Source: Maratus speciosus
Lineage: Eukaryota > Arthropoda > Arachnida > Araneae > Salticidae
Reading direction: 5' to 3'
NCBI GenBank assembly: GCA_963932465.1
Contig: OZ010795.1
Coordinates: 519,627,451-519,691,450, forward strand
DNA length: 64,000 nt
Part shown: piece after piece, positions 34,841 to 46,195 of the stretch
Numbering within the stretch: position 1 is the first letter of the stretch
Layout of the letters: each line of letters begins with the position of its first letter
The notes under the pieces: model-generated
What the model saw: the letters and a program-made list of their open reading frames with translations, nothing else
Database searches by the model: none
What the model was told of the DNA's origin: nothing
Made by a program: the position numbers and the translations under genes

Positions 34841-37309
34841 AACTGTGAACTACAAACATACATTAAGAGGATAACGACCTTTAGAAGTTTTAATACATAA
34901 CAGAATGAATTAAATGCATTTTATTTTATAAACACTCTGATTTATTAGTTCGGCGGGTTATCGATGTTTAATACCATATATAAATTAATTAGTAATATTC
35001 GAAAATTTATGAAAGTATGGAGATATCAAGATTTTATTGAAAACATAGTAAATTACCGTATTTATATTCGATTAAAAAGAAACGTTACCTTATGAATATG
35101 ATGGAATAGAGCGTTTTTCTTTTGACTTATCAAAGTTTTATTCCTGATTACTTAATACACTGTGCTTATATTCGAACAAATGCAATCTTAAATTTATCAG
35201 GAAGACGAACTATCGAGCTTTTCGTGTATATCATGAAAGTATTAATATTGCTAGATACATCTAAAGTCAGTGTACGCTTGACGAGCTTGAACGCTTTTGA
35301 AATTACGAACACATATATAATAAATTAATGTTTTTCTATATAATAATTCAGTTGAGTTAGCGAGATTTGAGTTAAAATCTAAAACATTTTAATCATACTT
35401 ATATTTCTAAAAACACTGACTTTCGGATGTGATGAGTTAACGAGGTTTTACAACATTTCTGTGATAAATTAATAATTTCAGAGCTCTAAAAACTCATATT
35501 TTGCACATGATTGTTTTGAGTGAAAACGTAGTTTTATGATTGTGTAGAGTTATCAAATTTTTAACGTACAATATTAAAGTAATTATAACTTTCAATAAAT
35601 TAACATTAAGAGGATTACTTGTTATTGAGGTTTTATTACATATCTAAAATAAAATAAATACATTTGATGTATAAAAGCACTCATTTATCGAGTTATCGAG
35701 ATTTTATGGCACAAGCATAATGAATAATGCCAATTCTTTAACACGTTCACGCCGGCGCGGTGAATCACACTCAACTGGCTCAGAGCTGCCAAGTCTCCGG
35801 CTTTTTGGATACCAGTATTTCAATACAGAAAATGTTATTTTATTTAATTAGAATAATTGGGAGATTTAAAAGAACAACATTTTCTCTAAAATAACAGTGG
35901 CGTGCAAAAAAGCCGGAAACTTGACAACTCTGAGACAATCGAGTATGACCAACCGCGCCGGTGTGAACGTGTTAAATATAAATTTTGAGTGACGCATTGT
36001 CAAATTTTAAGTAAATAAGTTGTAAAAATTAAATTCGTACTATATTAAACACATTTATGAGAGTAACAAATTGTGATGATTTTAGTGCTCATGCATAAAC
36101 ATTTAATGACATTCGAATAAGTAAATGTGCTCATTTATGAGAAGATTTAATGTCTATTTGTAAAATGTAACGATGCATATTTGAAAAATAATAGAGATTT
36201 ATGAGTGTGACAAATTATCGCGGCTTTAGTACTCATATTATATTAATTAAACTCGATGCGTAAAAACACATTTATGACATTGAGACGATATAGAGTATTA
36301 ATACGTATAAACATTTGATTAATGATTCAATTGCATTAAAACATAGATTTATGAGTATGACGACTTATCGAGGTTTCAGCGGAAATCCATATGGAATTCA
36401 TGTTATATTGAATGCAAATATAAATTTATTAGTATGACGAAGTGACGAGATTTTCATGTATATTTTCAAATTAATAATATTGGATACAATATCATTGGCT
36501 ACAAAATCAGAGTAAGACCAATTATCGAAGTTTTAGGTCATATGTATAATGAATTAATAATATTCCTAAAAATCATAAATAAATATATAAATGTATTGCA
36601 TACATTGTATAAATATGATATTTATCATTAAAAGTTTAAAAGGATAACCACTTATAGAACTTTTACTGCATTTCAAATGTAAATTGAATATATTCAATTG
36701 CAAAAAGAAATCATTTAGATGGATCATCAGTTATCATGGTTTTTGCGTCTATGCTTAGATAAATTAATGATACTTGTTAAAATAAGTACATATAATTAGG
36801 TGGGCGACGAGGCATTAAGGCTTTATGGAATTTTATGAAGTCCTATTGGATAAACATAAAAACAAAGACTGTAACACATTTTCAAGGATTCAGCATACAT
36901 TTATATATTTATAATGTTCAATTTTACAAAAGGTATAGCCATATAAAATGACAGTTTATCACGAATTTACTTCAAAACTTCTATATTAATATTTCATGTA
37001 AGAAAACACAAATATCAGGATGAAAAATAACCCTGATTTCATTGTAAATACATACAGAACATGTTTAATACACCCAGAAGTCTTTGTCAAATCAAAGGAA
37101 AAGTACACCTTTAAGAATGACGACTTATCTAGCTTTTAGTGTATGGATGGAACTCGTTAAATGAGATGATGAGTCGCGTTTATGAGAAAAATGAGCTTTC
37201 ATGTAATAACGTATATTAGGAAAATTATCTAAATAAATTCTATTTCATAAAAGCTCTGATTAATTAGAGTTTTGTGTTATCGATGTTTTACGACTTCAAT
37301 ATAAATAGA
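34841..37309. repeat. Diverged tandem array, period about 80 bp
   Basis: Variants of TTTATGAGTATGACGAGTTAT, CGAGGTTTTA and ATGAATTAATAATATT recur throughout at roughly 65-100 bp intervals (for example near 34947, 35440, 35690, 36210, 36350, 36430, 36510). Divergence is high, so the period is approximate. The array is interrupted by the TTAA MITE (35742-35971) and stops exactly at the Helitron 3' end (37310). Similar units reappear at 46013-46190. No coding signal. Confidence 0.6.
35742..35971. mobile_element. TTAA-flanked MITE (piggyBac type)
   Basis: The ends CACGTTCACGCCGGCGCGGT and inverted CACGTTCACACCGGCGCGGT are near-perfect inverted repeats flanked by TTAA (35738-35741 and 35972-35975). 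The arms continue imperfectly inward (CCGGCTTTTT against AAAAAGCCGG). The 230-bp element has no frame. TTAA duplication is the hallmark of piggyBac-type transposition. Confidence 0.85.
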
Positions 37310-37787
37310 CTAGTAAAAGCCATGCTTTGTTTGGATTCGCGAAGCATTATTTAATAAGATAAGTATTTGAAAGTAACAATATTTCTTTTAATTATTTTTG
37401 CATCTTTATTAAGCAAGAACATTATTTTATGTTTTAGCACATTTTAATTTTAGAAATGAAAATTCAGCCAAATAACTAAGAATTTCCTCGGAATTTTTTA
37501 TTTATGATATAAGACTGCTATAAATAAAAATATTTTCGAAGCAAAATTTTACAAAATATTTTTAAATTTTTAACTAAAATCTCTTTTAAAGATGTTTTTA
37601 CATTTTAAAATATTCCCTGGTGGTTTCTCAAATGGTTTGAAATAGGTATGTTTCCAATCTTTGTAATTCACATCAAATAATCTTTGATAGCAATCTTAGA
37701 ATAATATATTCCAAGAGAGCTTGAAGAAAGTTACTTCTTCAAAATCCTATTTTCTGGAAAAATATTTGAAATCTGCCCTGGTTGATA

Positions 37788-39382
37788 CTAAGAATTATTA
37801 ACTGTAAAACTTTTCATTCTAATTTCTTCTTTTTTTCTGCATGTTAGCATACGAGAATTTTTGACATTGTAGAATCTCTCGTAAGGAAATTTTCTATTGA
37901 ATGCTAAACCTTGAAGGGTTTTCATTCTCGACAACGCTACGTAAGTTAAGCCAACTGATATCTCTTTATCCCCAATATCTACGACTGCTTTATCTAATGT
38001 TAAACCTTGGGATTTATGAATTGTAACTGCAAAAGCTAACTGCAGAGGAAATTGTTTTCTTGAGCAATTTATATTTCCATTTTTCCAGAATTTAGTTATT
38101 GGTTGAATCGGAACGCAGCCATTGTCATAAGTTGAATGACTGTAGTTTTCAAATTTAACCATGATTATTCGCGGCATCAGGTCTGGTGGCCCGTGATTTT
38201 CTTCATAAATAATATCTGCAACATAGCCTAAAGCCCCGTTTACTAAACCTTTTTCGGTCCACAAATTAGAACGTAACATTACTTTAGACCCAATTGATAA
38301 AGTAAGAAATAGTTCAAGTACGTTTGTCATTTCAGAATCGGCCAATTTTGCTTTAGTACAATTATGAAGAGATTGAATCAAGGCAACAGGTTGACGCAGT
38401 TCTTTTAATTTTTCATTATTATATTCTTTTACGTCTTTATTCGTCGAAAACAGCCTACTTGCATGTTCGCTTTTTGAAAGAGACAGACCTTCTATTCATT
38501 AATATTTCAGAGTCTTCAGTAGTGCATTCTCCATTGCTAATTCGATCAAGTATGCTAAAAAATATTTGTTGAGTTTCATCTTGCGGAAGGATGATGGTTG
38601 AAAAAAAAAATGAATAGTCGAAGAAAATAACAATTGTCCTTCCAAAAGAAACTCACTTCCTTGATTTTTATCACTGTAAAGTGGCCTGTCGTTGTCGTTT
38701 ACTGGAGGTAGTTGTTTGATATCTCCAAATAGATGTAAGAACATTCCACCAAAAGGTTCATCTTGTTTCGATGGCACAACACTACGTAATCGTAAATCTA
38801 TTTTTCGCAAAAGACTGCATCCAATCATACTCATTTCATCTATAATTATGAATTTACAATTTCGAATCTCCTCCTGAAGTTGACCAATCGAATATGGACT
38901 AAGAACTCTTAGCTTTTGATTTAGTTTCAATAAAAGTTTTGAATGAATCGTTGATCCATTTATATTGACGGCGGCAACACTAGTTGGTGCAAGCAATTGA
39001 AAAGAAGGTGGACCAAATGTTTCATTTAATCGAGCAGTGAAGTAATGTATTAAAGTACTTTTCCCAGAACCTGCTTTTCCTTGGACAACAATTTTTTTAT
39101 TGGCATTTCGCGCCTATGACCTTGCAAGAAATTGAGCTGTTCTTCAAAAATATCTATTATTTTTTTCTGTTCATCGGAAAAGACGAAATTTGGCAAATTA
39201 GAAGGAACAGTGACCCAACCACTTTTTTCACTCTCTTTCACCTTTTCATTTTCAATAAAATTGTGTAATTTATTGAGCAAATCCTGACTTTGAATGGTAT
39301 GCCAGTTATACCTTATATCAATGTCCCTTCTTCCCAAATCTAATTCATCCTGCGCATTATATTGTCTTGAAGCGACATTCAT
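37788..39382 (-). pseudogene. Pif1-like helicase domain of the Helitron
   Basis: After an in-frame TGA (39383-39385), the frame continues to FSDEQKKIIDIFEEQ. A frame change near 39110 follows, then Walker A GKAGSGKS (about 39080-39057), APTSVAAVNI, Walker B IIIDEMSM, and GDIKQLPPV (motif III). Another change near 38400-38500 leads to GSKVMLRSNLW, VTIHKSQGLTLDKAVVD and YVALSRMKTLQGL (motifs V/VI) and the C-terminus at 37788. Motif order and spacing agree with the Pif1/RecD-like helicases of Helitrons. The visible motifs keep their key residues, unlike the Rep part. Confidence 0.85.
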
Positions 39383-39989
39383 TCAGTCAAATAGTTGATC
39401 TATTTCAGTAGATTCAATTTCTTCAAATTCTTCCTCATCTTCTAAATTTTGCAACAGATATTCTAAATCTAATCTCTGAATTTCATTATTCTCAAAATGC
39501 TGTTCATGTATAACTTTCCATAAAGTATTATTTGGATTCATAACTTGAAAATCACGCCAAGGAATATGCAACATAACTTGTTGCTTATAGAAACCTTCAT
39601 TTTTTACATTATTAGGATCATATTTCAATTTCGGTATAATTCTGGGGATAAATGGTTTTTTTCTGATACTGAAATTTTCACAGCGTTTATAAACGTTCGT
39701 GAAATAATTCTGCAATGACATATTTTCTAATCTCACTGGGCGTTGCTCGTACTTTTCTAAAATATTTGAAACGGATATGTTTCCATCCTCCTTATTCATA
39801 TCTAATTGTTCCCATGCGTCCTGTGCTAAATTAATGGTGACAAACTGGCGAGATGACTTATACAAAGGACATCCCATTAACACCCAAAATATTTCCTGGG
39901 CAGAATAATCGCGTTCAGCACGCATTTTTATTAAAATCTTCTGAATTATCTGCTGAACATTGATTTTATCGCGTGATTCTTGAACTGTT

Positions 39990-40680
39990 TCTCTGATGAA
40001 ATCTTTTATCCCTTCTGATCTAGGTTCACCTTTGCTAGCATATTTAGCAATTTATTTTAAAACTGCGTGAATGGAAATGACCGCTTGGGAATCCATGTTT
40101 GCTCGCCAAATTAAAAAAAATTGTGGGCTATGACTGTTTAAATAAGGACTATTTCTTTTTGAAATGTATTCGGGTTCATTAGTAAGGAACTGAATTTTAC
40201 TTTCGTGAGAACATTCTTTGGGAAATTTGAAACGGCATGCGACTTCAGAAGAATCATTTTTTCTTTCTCTTACAACAAGCTTTAGAACATTTATGCATTT
40301 GTACTGCACCTATTAATTGATTATAATCAGCAGCTTCTTCAGACACATCCGTAAAATGAAATTTATATGGATGTATATCATAAACTTGATTAGGATCTGG
40401 TTGCCAAGTCGATATGAATTCGTCAAAGTATTTTACAATTTTACGTATCTTTTCATCATCATTTGAACAAAGATTGTTTATATCAGGAGCATCTTCAAAC
40501 CAGAAAAGACCATGCATTTGAGGACTACCTCTATGTTGAAACTCAATACGAAACCAAAAGTTCTTGACTATGGAATATTTCTTGAAAAAATGTTCCATAA
40601 AAAAATTCAACCGCTTATGAAAAAAGTAAGCAACGATTAAAGGATTACAATTCAACAATTTTGATTTTCTGATTAATTCA
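39990..40680 (-). pseudogene. Rep nuclease core of the Helitron, catalytic residues lost
   Basis: The HUH region reads EFQHRGSPQMHGLFW. The first His of the metal-binding His-x-His pair is Gln (codon 40518-40520), while the second His (40512-40514) is kept. A frame change near 40290 leads to the segment ending SIHAVLK-stop-IAKYASK. In Helitrons this segment carries a Tyr-x3-Tyr pair. The second Tyr is intact (40040-40042), but the first Tyr codon is TAA (40052-40054), a one-base change from TAT or TAC. Both lesions strike catalytic positions. Confidence 0.8.
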
Positions 40681-41923
40681 GAATTTTGGTTACAATTAGT
40701 GTAAACATAGTCTGCATCAATGATGCGATAAATTTAAGGCCAGTATAAATCAGCTGCACTAAGTGTAATGAAAACAATAGGAGTTCCCAATTCCTCAACC
40801 ATGTCTAACAAACCATATCTAACCATGTCTCTCGTGATCTGATAAACAAATAAGAGCTCGATGATCTTAAATTAGCATGGAAAGATAAAATTGACTTCTA
40901 CAATGCAGAATCTTTCTGCAACCGTTCCTGGAGTTTTCAACTGTTTCAACATCATGTAGGCGAGAATTTTTTTTAATACAAATAATTCCATTTTGTATTA
41001 CTGTCCAACGCATTATGCTATTGAAAGCAAAAAATCTAAATCTTGGATGCCGTGCAAATCTTCCATCGTCATATATCATGAGAAATTTAAAGTATTCTTT
41101 TGGTGTAATTTTACGAACTCTAGCCTCTAAGATCACCTCTTCCTGTTGGAAATAACGTAGGAAAAGCTCTACAAATATATCCATCACATGAAAATTCAAT
41201 TATAGGCTTAGTATCTATCTGATGCCAAGGAATGACACTGCATTCATTATTTCCTTCTTTAATACCTAACATACTATTTATTTGCTCTCGATTACATCTA
41301 AAAGTCACATTTGGGACTCCGGATTCCTATATATTATTTGTCCATGGACATTGGTCATCTACAGAATTCAAAGTTTTTTCAACTGATGGTAAAAAAATCT
41401 GCTATTGCTCTTGACTGAGTATTATTCGCTGAAAAATATTTTCATTTTCGGGAAAACTTTGCAAATTATTTTCATTAATACTAATATAACGATACCAAAG
41501 ATTATTTTCCTTTAGATATTCTAAAGCAGACTTAACGTTTTCACGATTTACTATAAAATCTTTGAATTCTTCACCATCTTGTCTTCTAACAAAGATGTAC
41601 TGTGATATAGTATCCATGGAATGAGGTAATAAAGAACAAAATTCTGTAATACCTTGATGAAAATTAATAACTTGCCCACTATATCCAAGCTGACCACCTT
41701 TAATGCGATTAACAGTAATAACTGGATGAACTTGGGCAATTAATTGCTCTCAACGAAAGTTAAGTTCTTCAATATTTCTGGTTGTGGACCTGGATCCATA
41801 TTATTAGCTATAGAAAAAATATTTAGTTCATTATTTACTATACATTTATGGCAAGTCTTACAAGATCCGTCAGATTGAATATACATGTCAAACCAACGTC
41901 GATGAAAAATTTTACAAAAATAT

Positions 41924-41925
<2 letters not shown>

Positions 41926-41966
<41 letters not shown>
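41926..41966. repeat. 41-nt T tract inside the Helitron coding region
   Basis: A pure T run on the plus strand (poly-Lys codons on the coding strand) sits between two conserved coding segments of RepHel. Known Helitron proteins do not have a Lys tract of this length there, so it is an expansion or insertion after decay began. Confidence 0.85.
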
Positions 41967-41968
<2 letters not shown>

Positions 41969-42543
41969 ATCTTCGAAATTTAAAGCATATTTCCGAGCAC
42001 ATGCATTATCTGTCAGAAGAGATTCGTCATGTCGTCGTTTTTTGCGCTGGTATCTAGCCTCTTGCCTTATAGCTAAGTCATGTTCGCGTTCTTTTCGAAA
42101 AGTAAGTGTACGTTTTCTCGGCATTCTTTATAATAGAACTAACACATTCAATAAATTGTTTTTAAACGGCCAACATATTAAAAATAATACTAATAGTAAT
42201 TACTTCTTAATAGTAAATATATTTCATTTGGTTAAATTTTCAACCTTCGAATTCGAATAACACTTTATATAACGAATTTAACATTTAATTTTATTTGTTT
42301 ACAATTTTTTGTTGCCACTTTACAAAAATAAAATCATAATATAATTCTTTTAAAATGCGTAAGTTTCGTCTGCGTAAATTATTGCACATAATACGAATAA
42401 GTTGTGTATTTGAATTCTTAACACTAAAAAGTACTTAATTTAATTAAATAATTGGATTTTCACAAAATTTTAATTCATTAAAAATATGCTATAATTTGCC
42501 TAAAAAAAGTATTTTAAAAATTTCACAAAAGAAATCGTGAAAC

Positions 42544-43196
42544 TATTATATGATTAAAAGGAATGAGAGCCAAAATATGCGCCATCTCCAACCAATCTTA
42601 ATAAAGTATTCTATTAAAATGTATATTTCCCTCTCAAATAACGTGCATTTTTAATATAAGAAAGTTTAATGTAAGTAAAGTTTTAAGCTGTAGCCGCTAT
42701 TACGGTAATTCTTTTACCTTACATATTACGTATGCCACGCTGCAATATTAAAAAGCTGTAGCCGGCATTACGATATTTTTTTTTTTTTTACCTCACATGC
42801 AAATAATTAGAGATATACATATTATGTATGCCACGCTGCAATATTAAAAAGCTCCAGCGTGTATTGCGATAATTCTTTTACCTCACATGCAAATAATTAG
42901 AGATTATTTAATTCCTCTTAATTATTACAATTTTTTTTTTTTTTTTTTTTTAGATGAACGCAAACATTTTATCACAAACTCCAACAAAACTTTTTATTCT
43001 ATTTATTCCTTATTCCAAAGATACAGCTTTATCGTCTGCTGCCATAGTAACATGAAAAATTAAATTTTATTAAAAAAATGAGCAGTAGTAGAAAAATATT
43101 TTACAAAATCGAATAGTTATTTTTAATTTTGGTTTTAGAATTCAATTCATGAACTCCCGTGGTTAAACAGCGGGTTAAACAGCGGGTTACAGCTAG
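42544..43196 (+). mobile_element. Helitron-like remnant, 3' end at 43196
   Basis: The 3' end reads AAACAGCGGGTTACAGCTAG followed by T, with GGTTAAACAGCG duplicated just before. A related inverted end is at 58184-58230 (CGGGTTACATATAG). The 5' end is a guess, from TATTATATGATTAAAAGG at about 42546. It contains the tandem repeat at 42685-42906 and a T run at about 42933-42952. Confidence 0.45.
42685..42906. repeat. Direct tandem repeat, 3 units of about 60-96 bp
   Basis: The units start AAGCTGTAGCCG at 42685 (68 bp) and 42753 (96 bp) and AAGCTCCAGCG at 42849. They share TATGCCACGCTGCAATATTAAA and TACCTCACATGCAAATAATT. The length difference is due to a T run and to loss of the CACATGC segment in unit 1. 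Confidence 0.8.
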
Positions 43197-43413
43197 TTAA
43201 ATTTAAAAAACATTTTTGAGATATTTTGGCGGAATAATGAAAATATATTTTATTTATTTAATTAATCATGATTCTATCCATAAGTACTGACTCCATGATT
43301 TATTAATTTTTTTCTGAAAATATACGTGTTTCATTTTTTTTTTCAAAAATGCATCCGTAATGGAAAAGCATGTAAAATCAATTAATTAAAATAATAATTT
43401 TTTAAGCTTATTC

Positions 43414-43416
<3 letters not shown>

Positions 43417-43448
<32 letters not shown>
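43417..43448. repeat. 32-nt A run
   Basis: Pure A tract. No retroelement coding sequence precedes it. Confidence 0.9.
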
Positions 43449-43450
<2 letters not shown>

Positions 43451-43555
43451 ACATTGTGCAAATCTACAGGTCATAATGTATTTTTAAGTTTAATTTCAAG
43501 GCAAAATACTGAATAGTTTTTTGTAAAGTGTACGACAAAATGTAATTCGAGTAGA

Positions 43556-44144
43556 CTAGTAGAGGATTCGCTTCGCTCATCCTAATAATTGCCGAAACGT
43601 CAGTGAAGGCTTACTGTGGAGACACGAAAAGATTTGATTTCCGTTTGTCTGTATGTCTGTCTGTCTGTCTGTTCCGCGATAACTGCCGTAAAAAGCATCC
43701 GATCGGGTTGAAATTAATTGGGCATGTTTATGAGGTACTCGGACTTAGTTGTATAGTTTTTGGTTAAATTTGGTTCATTCGTTCGGGAAATATAGAACAT
43801 TTTATTTTGTTCTGTAATGCTTTTCTATGGCAAGTCAGACGATTTTCAAATTTTCATTTCTTGAAAGAAATGGCTCATATAAAAAATGGATTTAAATGGT
43901 AAATTTTTGATGCTGAAATTTTTAAATAAGATTATTAAATTATACCATTTAGTTTGAAATTATGTCAATATATTTGCGAGATTTTTTAAATTAGGTTTAT
44001 AATTTTTGGGTGAACTTTATGCATGTTTTCCAATAATATAAAGCATTTTGTTTTATCAATTTGACGTAATACATATTTCATTTTTTACCTTTTCTTTCAT
44101 CAGTTGCCTAGCAACGTATTTTGTCTTAATAATATTAGTATAAA
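43556..44144 (-). mobile_element. Non-autonomous Helitron, 589 bp
   Basis: On the minus strand it starts TTTATACTAATATTATTAAG, preceded by A; the second base departs from the usual C. It ends with the hairpin GGAT...CGAAGCG...ATCC, then TCTACTAG followed by T. A (CAGA)n microsatellite (about 43648-43673) lies about 90 bp inside the 3' end. Non-coding. Confidence 0.75.
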
Positions 44145-44578
44145 TGCGTCTATAATGTCTCAGTAAAGCCAACGTCAAAACGGATGAATTAATGCATTTG
44201 TATTTTTACATATAGATGAATTTTAGCCCCAGAAATAAAAACAGGCAATATTTTATTTATTTTATTCAAATATTTTGCTTAAAAATACAAAAGTTCATTA
44301 TTTTCATACAGAATAATGTGACATTTTTTCATAAAATTTATCAATGTTTCTTTAATCGTTGCCAAGAAAATCAAAACCATGAATAATATTTTCTCTTAAA
44401 CAATTTTCAATTGAAAGATTTTGACGTGAAACAGGAAAATGAAAAAAAAAAAAAAGAATAAAAAAATTAATCTGTCGACATATTGGGAATAAAAAGAAAA
44501 CTCTCAAGTATTTCTTAATATAACAAGATGAAAGGTTTTGAGTAAGTACGAATAGCAGGTGAATTAGACGTCATTTAC

Positions 44579-44616
<38 letters not shown>

Positions 44617-45184
44617 TGTTGGAATAAAAAGATCTTGGCTAAAATAAAATTAACTATTATTCACGGAGGAAAGAGATAGATGGAGATGCAGTATGCCGTA
44701 AAAAGAGTTTGCAATATGATGTGCGTTATCGCTCAGATTTAAATGCCCTCATTCGGCGCAAACAAAACAAGTACGTGGAACAGGGACCGAATTCTTTGAC
44801 TTCATCCGTGCATTTTTTTCTGTAAAATGAAAATGATCTGCTTATATTTAAGCATTCTAAAGTAGCATTTCATCGTATTATGAATTAAAAACTGTATTAC
44901 TAAAAATATTTTTCTTTTCTTTCTTTCTTTTTTTAAGCACGCCGTTGTGTTTGGGTCGAATGTAGCGGATTTTAAGGTTACATTTTTGGCGTCACTTCAA
45001 GATTTATTGTTTGCGTACGGTTAACATAAGGATTTTATTTTAAATTTATTAATTTATAAAAAAAAAAAAAAACTTATGCTTATCCTTATAAATCACAGCG
45101 TAAAAAAATATCTGTGATATACTATAACCATCCGCACAATCAATAAAAAATTACGAATGTAAATTTAAATAGACTAAAGAGGGG
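44145..45184. other. AT-rich, long A run, no gene seen
   Basis: A 35-nt A run lies at 44580-44614, with a shorter one at about 45059-45072. The block at about 44690-44820 is slightly richer in G+C. No gene was recognised. Confidence 0.45.
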
Positions 45185-45209
45185 TTCAGGGGGGCTCTGC
45201 CCCCCTGAA
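45185..45209. repeat. Perfect 11-bp GC-rich hairpin
   Basis: TTCAGGGGGGC and GCCCCCCTGAA are perfect inverse arms around TCT. Its G+C content contrasts with the surroundings. The minus-strand continuation CCCCTCTTTAG followed by T resembles a Helitron 3' end with the terminal CTRR altered. Confidence 0.75.
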
Positions 45210-45541
45210 GAAATGCAATTTTTGATTTAAAAAGTTACCAGAATAAGCAGCTCATCAGAATTTAAGAACATCAATGTATAACCACTTGTTTAACACATTT
45301 AATTTCTGAAACTTTACGAAGCATTTTGTATTCTTATAACTATTTATGTAATTTGAAAACTTTAAAAAGCGATTTGTAGGAAGATGAATATTACGCAATG
45401 AGTGTTAAAAAACAATGACTTGCAAAGATGACGTTGAGGCTCCTGATCTGCAGATTTACTAGTTATATTTAAACATATAAAAAACTTATATATTCAATGG
45501 CGGTGAGTTACTGCAATTGTATTGAAAATACATACGGAATA
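45210..45541. other. AT-rich, no gene seen
   Basis: No boundary or coding signal was recognised between the hairpin and the MITE that begins at 45544. Confidence 0.4.
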
Positions 45542-45543
45542 TA

Positions 45544-45994
45544 CCGGGTGTCCCAAAAGGACTGACTGATTTTAAAATTCAATAACTTCCAAACGGTGAC
45601 AGATATTAAAAAAATTCTTGCAGGAGGGTTATGCATAAAGTCAAAAGTTTTATTACAGTGATTTTCGATTTTAGTTCGAATTACAAACAATAGATGGCGC
45701 TGTAAGCAATAGTCGCTATTTACAAGTTCGATTTTTGTCCTTTCTGTTGTTACATGTAGAAAAAGGAGATGGAAATGTATTATCCGGGCCACAAAGTACC
45801 AAAAATCGAGCCCGAATTTAGCCTATATTGATCGCAGCGCCATCTATTGTTTGTAATTCGAACTAAAATTGAAAATCACTGTAATAAAACTTTTGACTTT
45901 ATGCATAACCCTCCTGCAAGAATTTTTTTAATATCTGTCACCGTTTGGAAGTTATTGAATTTTAAAATCAGTCAGTCCTTTTTGGGACACCCGG
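45544..45994. mobile_element. Foldback MITE (CCGGGTGTCCC ends), copy 2
   Basis: Same family as 13595-14047: identical terminal 20 bases, long inverse arms, TA flanks (45542-45543 and 45995-45996) and a total of 451 bp. The right end here reads GGGACACCCGG, completing a perfect inverted terminus; copy 1 has one mismatch. Confidence 0.9.
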
Positions 45995-46012
45995 TATATG
46001 TGATTCAATAAA

Positions 46013-46190
46013 AATTCTATTTTATATGAGTGACGGAGTTTCGAGGTTTCAGTTTATATCATAACTAATGAATTGGATAAAATATTGCAAATTAAAACAA
46101 TTAATGGACGTTTAATGCATATACATATAATGAATGAATTAGTTTGGATTGGATTAAGAAGTTTTTTTTAATGAGGATGAGGGGTTATTG
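46013..46190. repeat. Fragment of the ~80-bp array
   Basis: TATATGAGTGACGGAGTTTCGAGG, ATAACTAATGAATTGG and GGGGTTATTGAGG recall units of the 34.8-37.3 kb array. The array may originally have been continuous and been split by the Helitron and later insertions. Confidence 0.5.
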
Positions 46191-46195
46191 AGGTT

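Larger units (their letters stand above)
37310..42124 (-). mobile_element. Autonomous-type Helitron, degraded; 5' end unresolved
   Basis: The minus strand carries a RepHel coding relic (42124 down to 37788). About 470 bp further on is a canonical 3' end: arms ATGCTT and AAGCAT around a 14-nt loop, eight bases, then CTAG (37313-37310) followed by T. The sequence beyond is the ~80-bp array, so the Helitron inserted into it. The 5' TC end lies somewhere between 42125 and about 46000 and was not identified; other elements crowd that interval. Confidence 0.8.
37788..42124 (-). pseudogene. Helitron RepHel protein (Rep nuclease plus Pif1-like helicase)
   Basis: RepHel proteins nick and transfer Helitron DNA with a HUH nuclease and unwind it with an SF1B helicase. 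The order here is complete. The start is MPRKRTLTF at 42124, followed by a basic N-terminus, a 41-nt T tract inside the frame (41926-41966), and a Cys-rich segment with NNMDPG. After a frameshift near 41750 comes EQLIAQVHP...GGQLGYSG (to about 41402). Stops at 41400 and 41326 precede CSVIPWHQID and FPTLFPTGRGDL. The next parts are KEYFKFLMIYDDGRFARHPRF, the Rep core, a linker, and the helicase to a stop at 37788. At least four frame changes and several stops mean that no functional protein can be made. Confidence 0.9.

Noticed and set aside
45508..45792. 94-codon minus-strand frame
   Set aside because: It lies across an arm of the foldback MITE. The frame is not conserved in the other copy.
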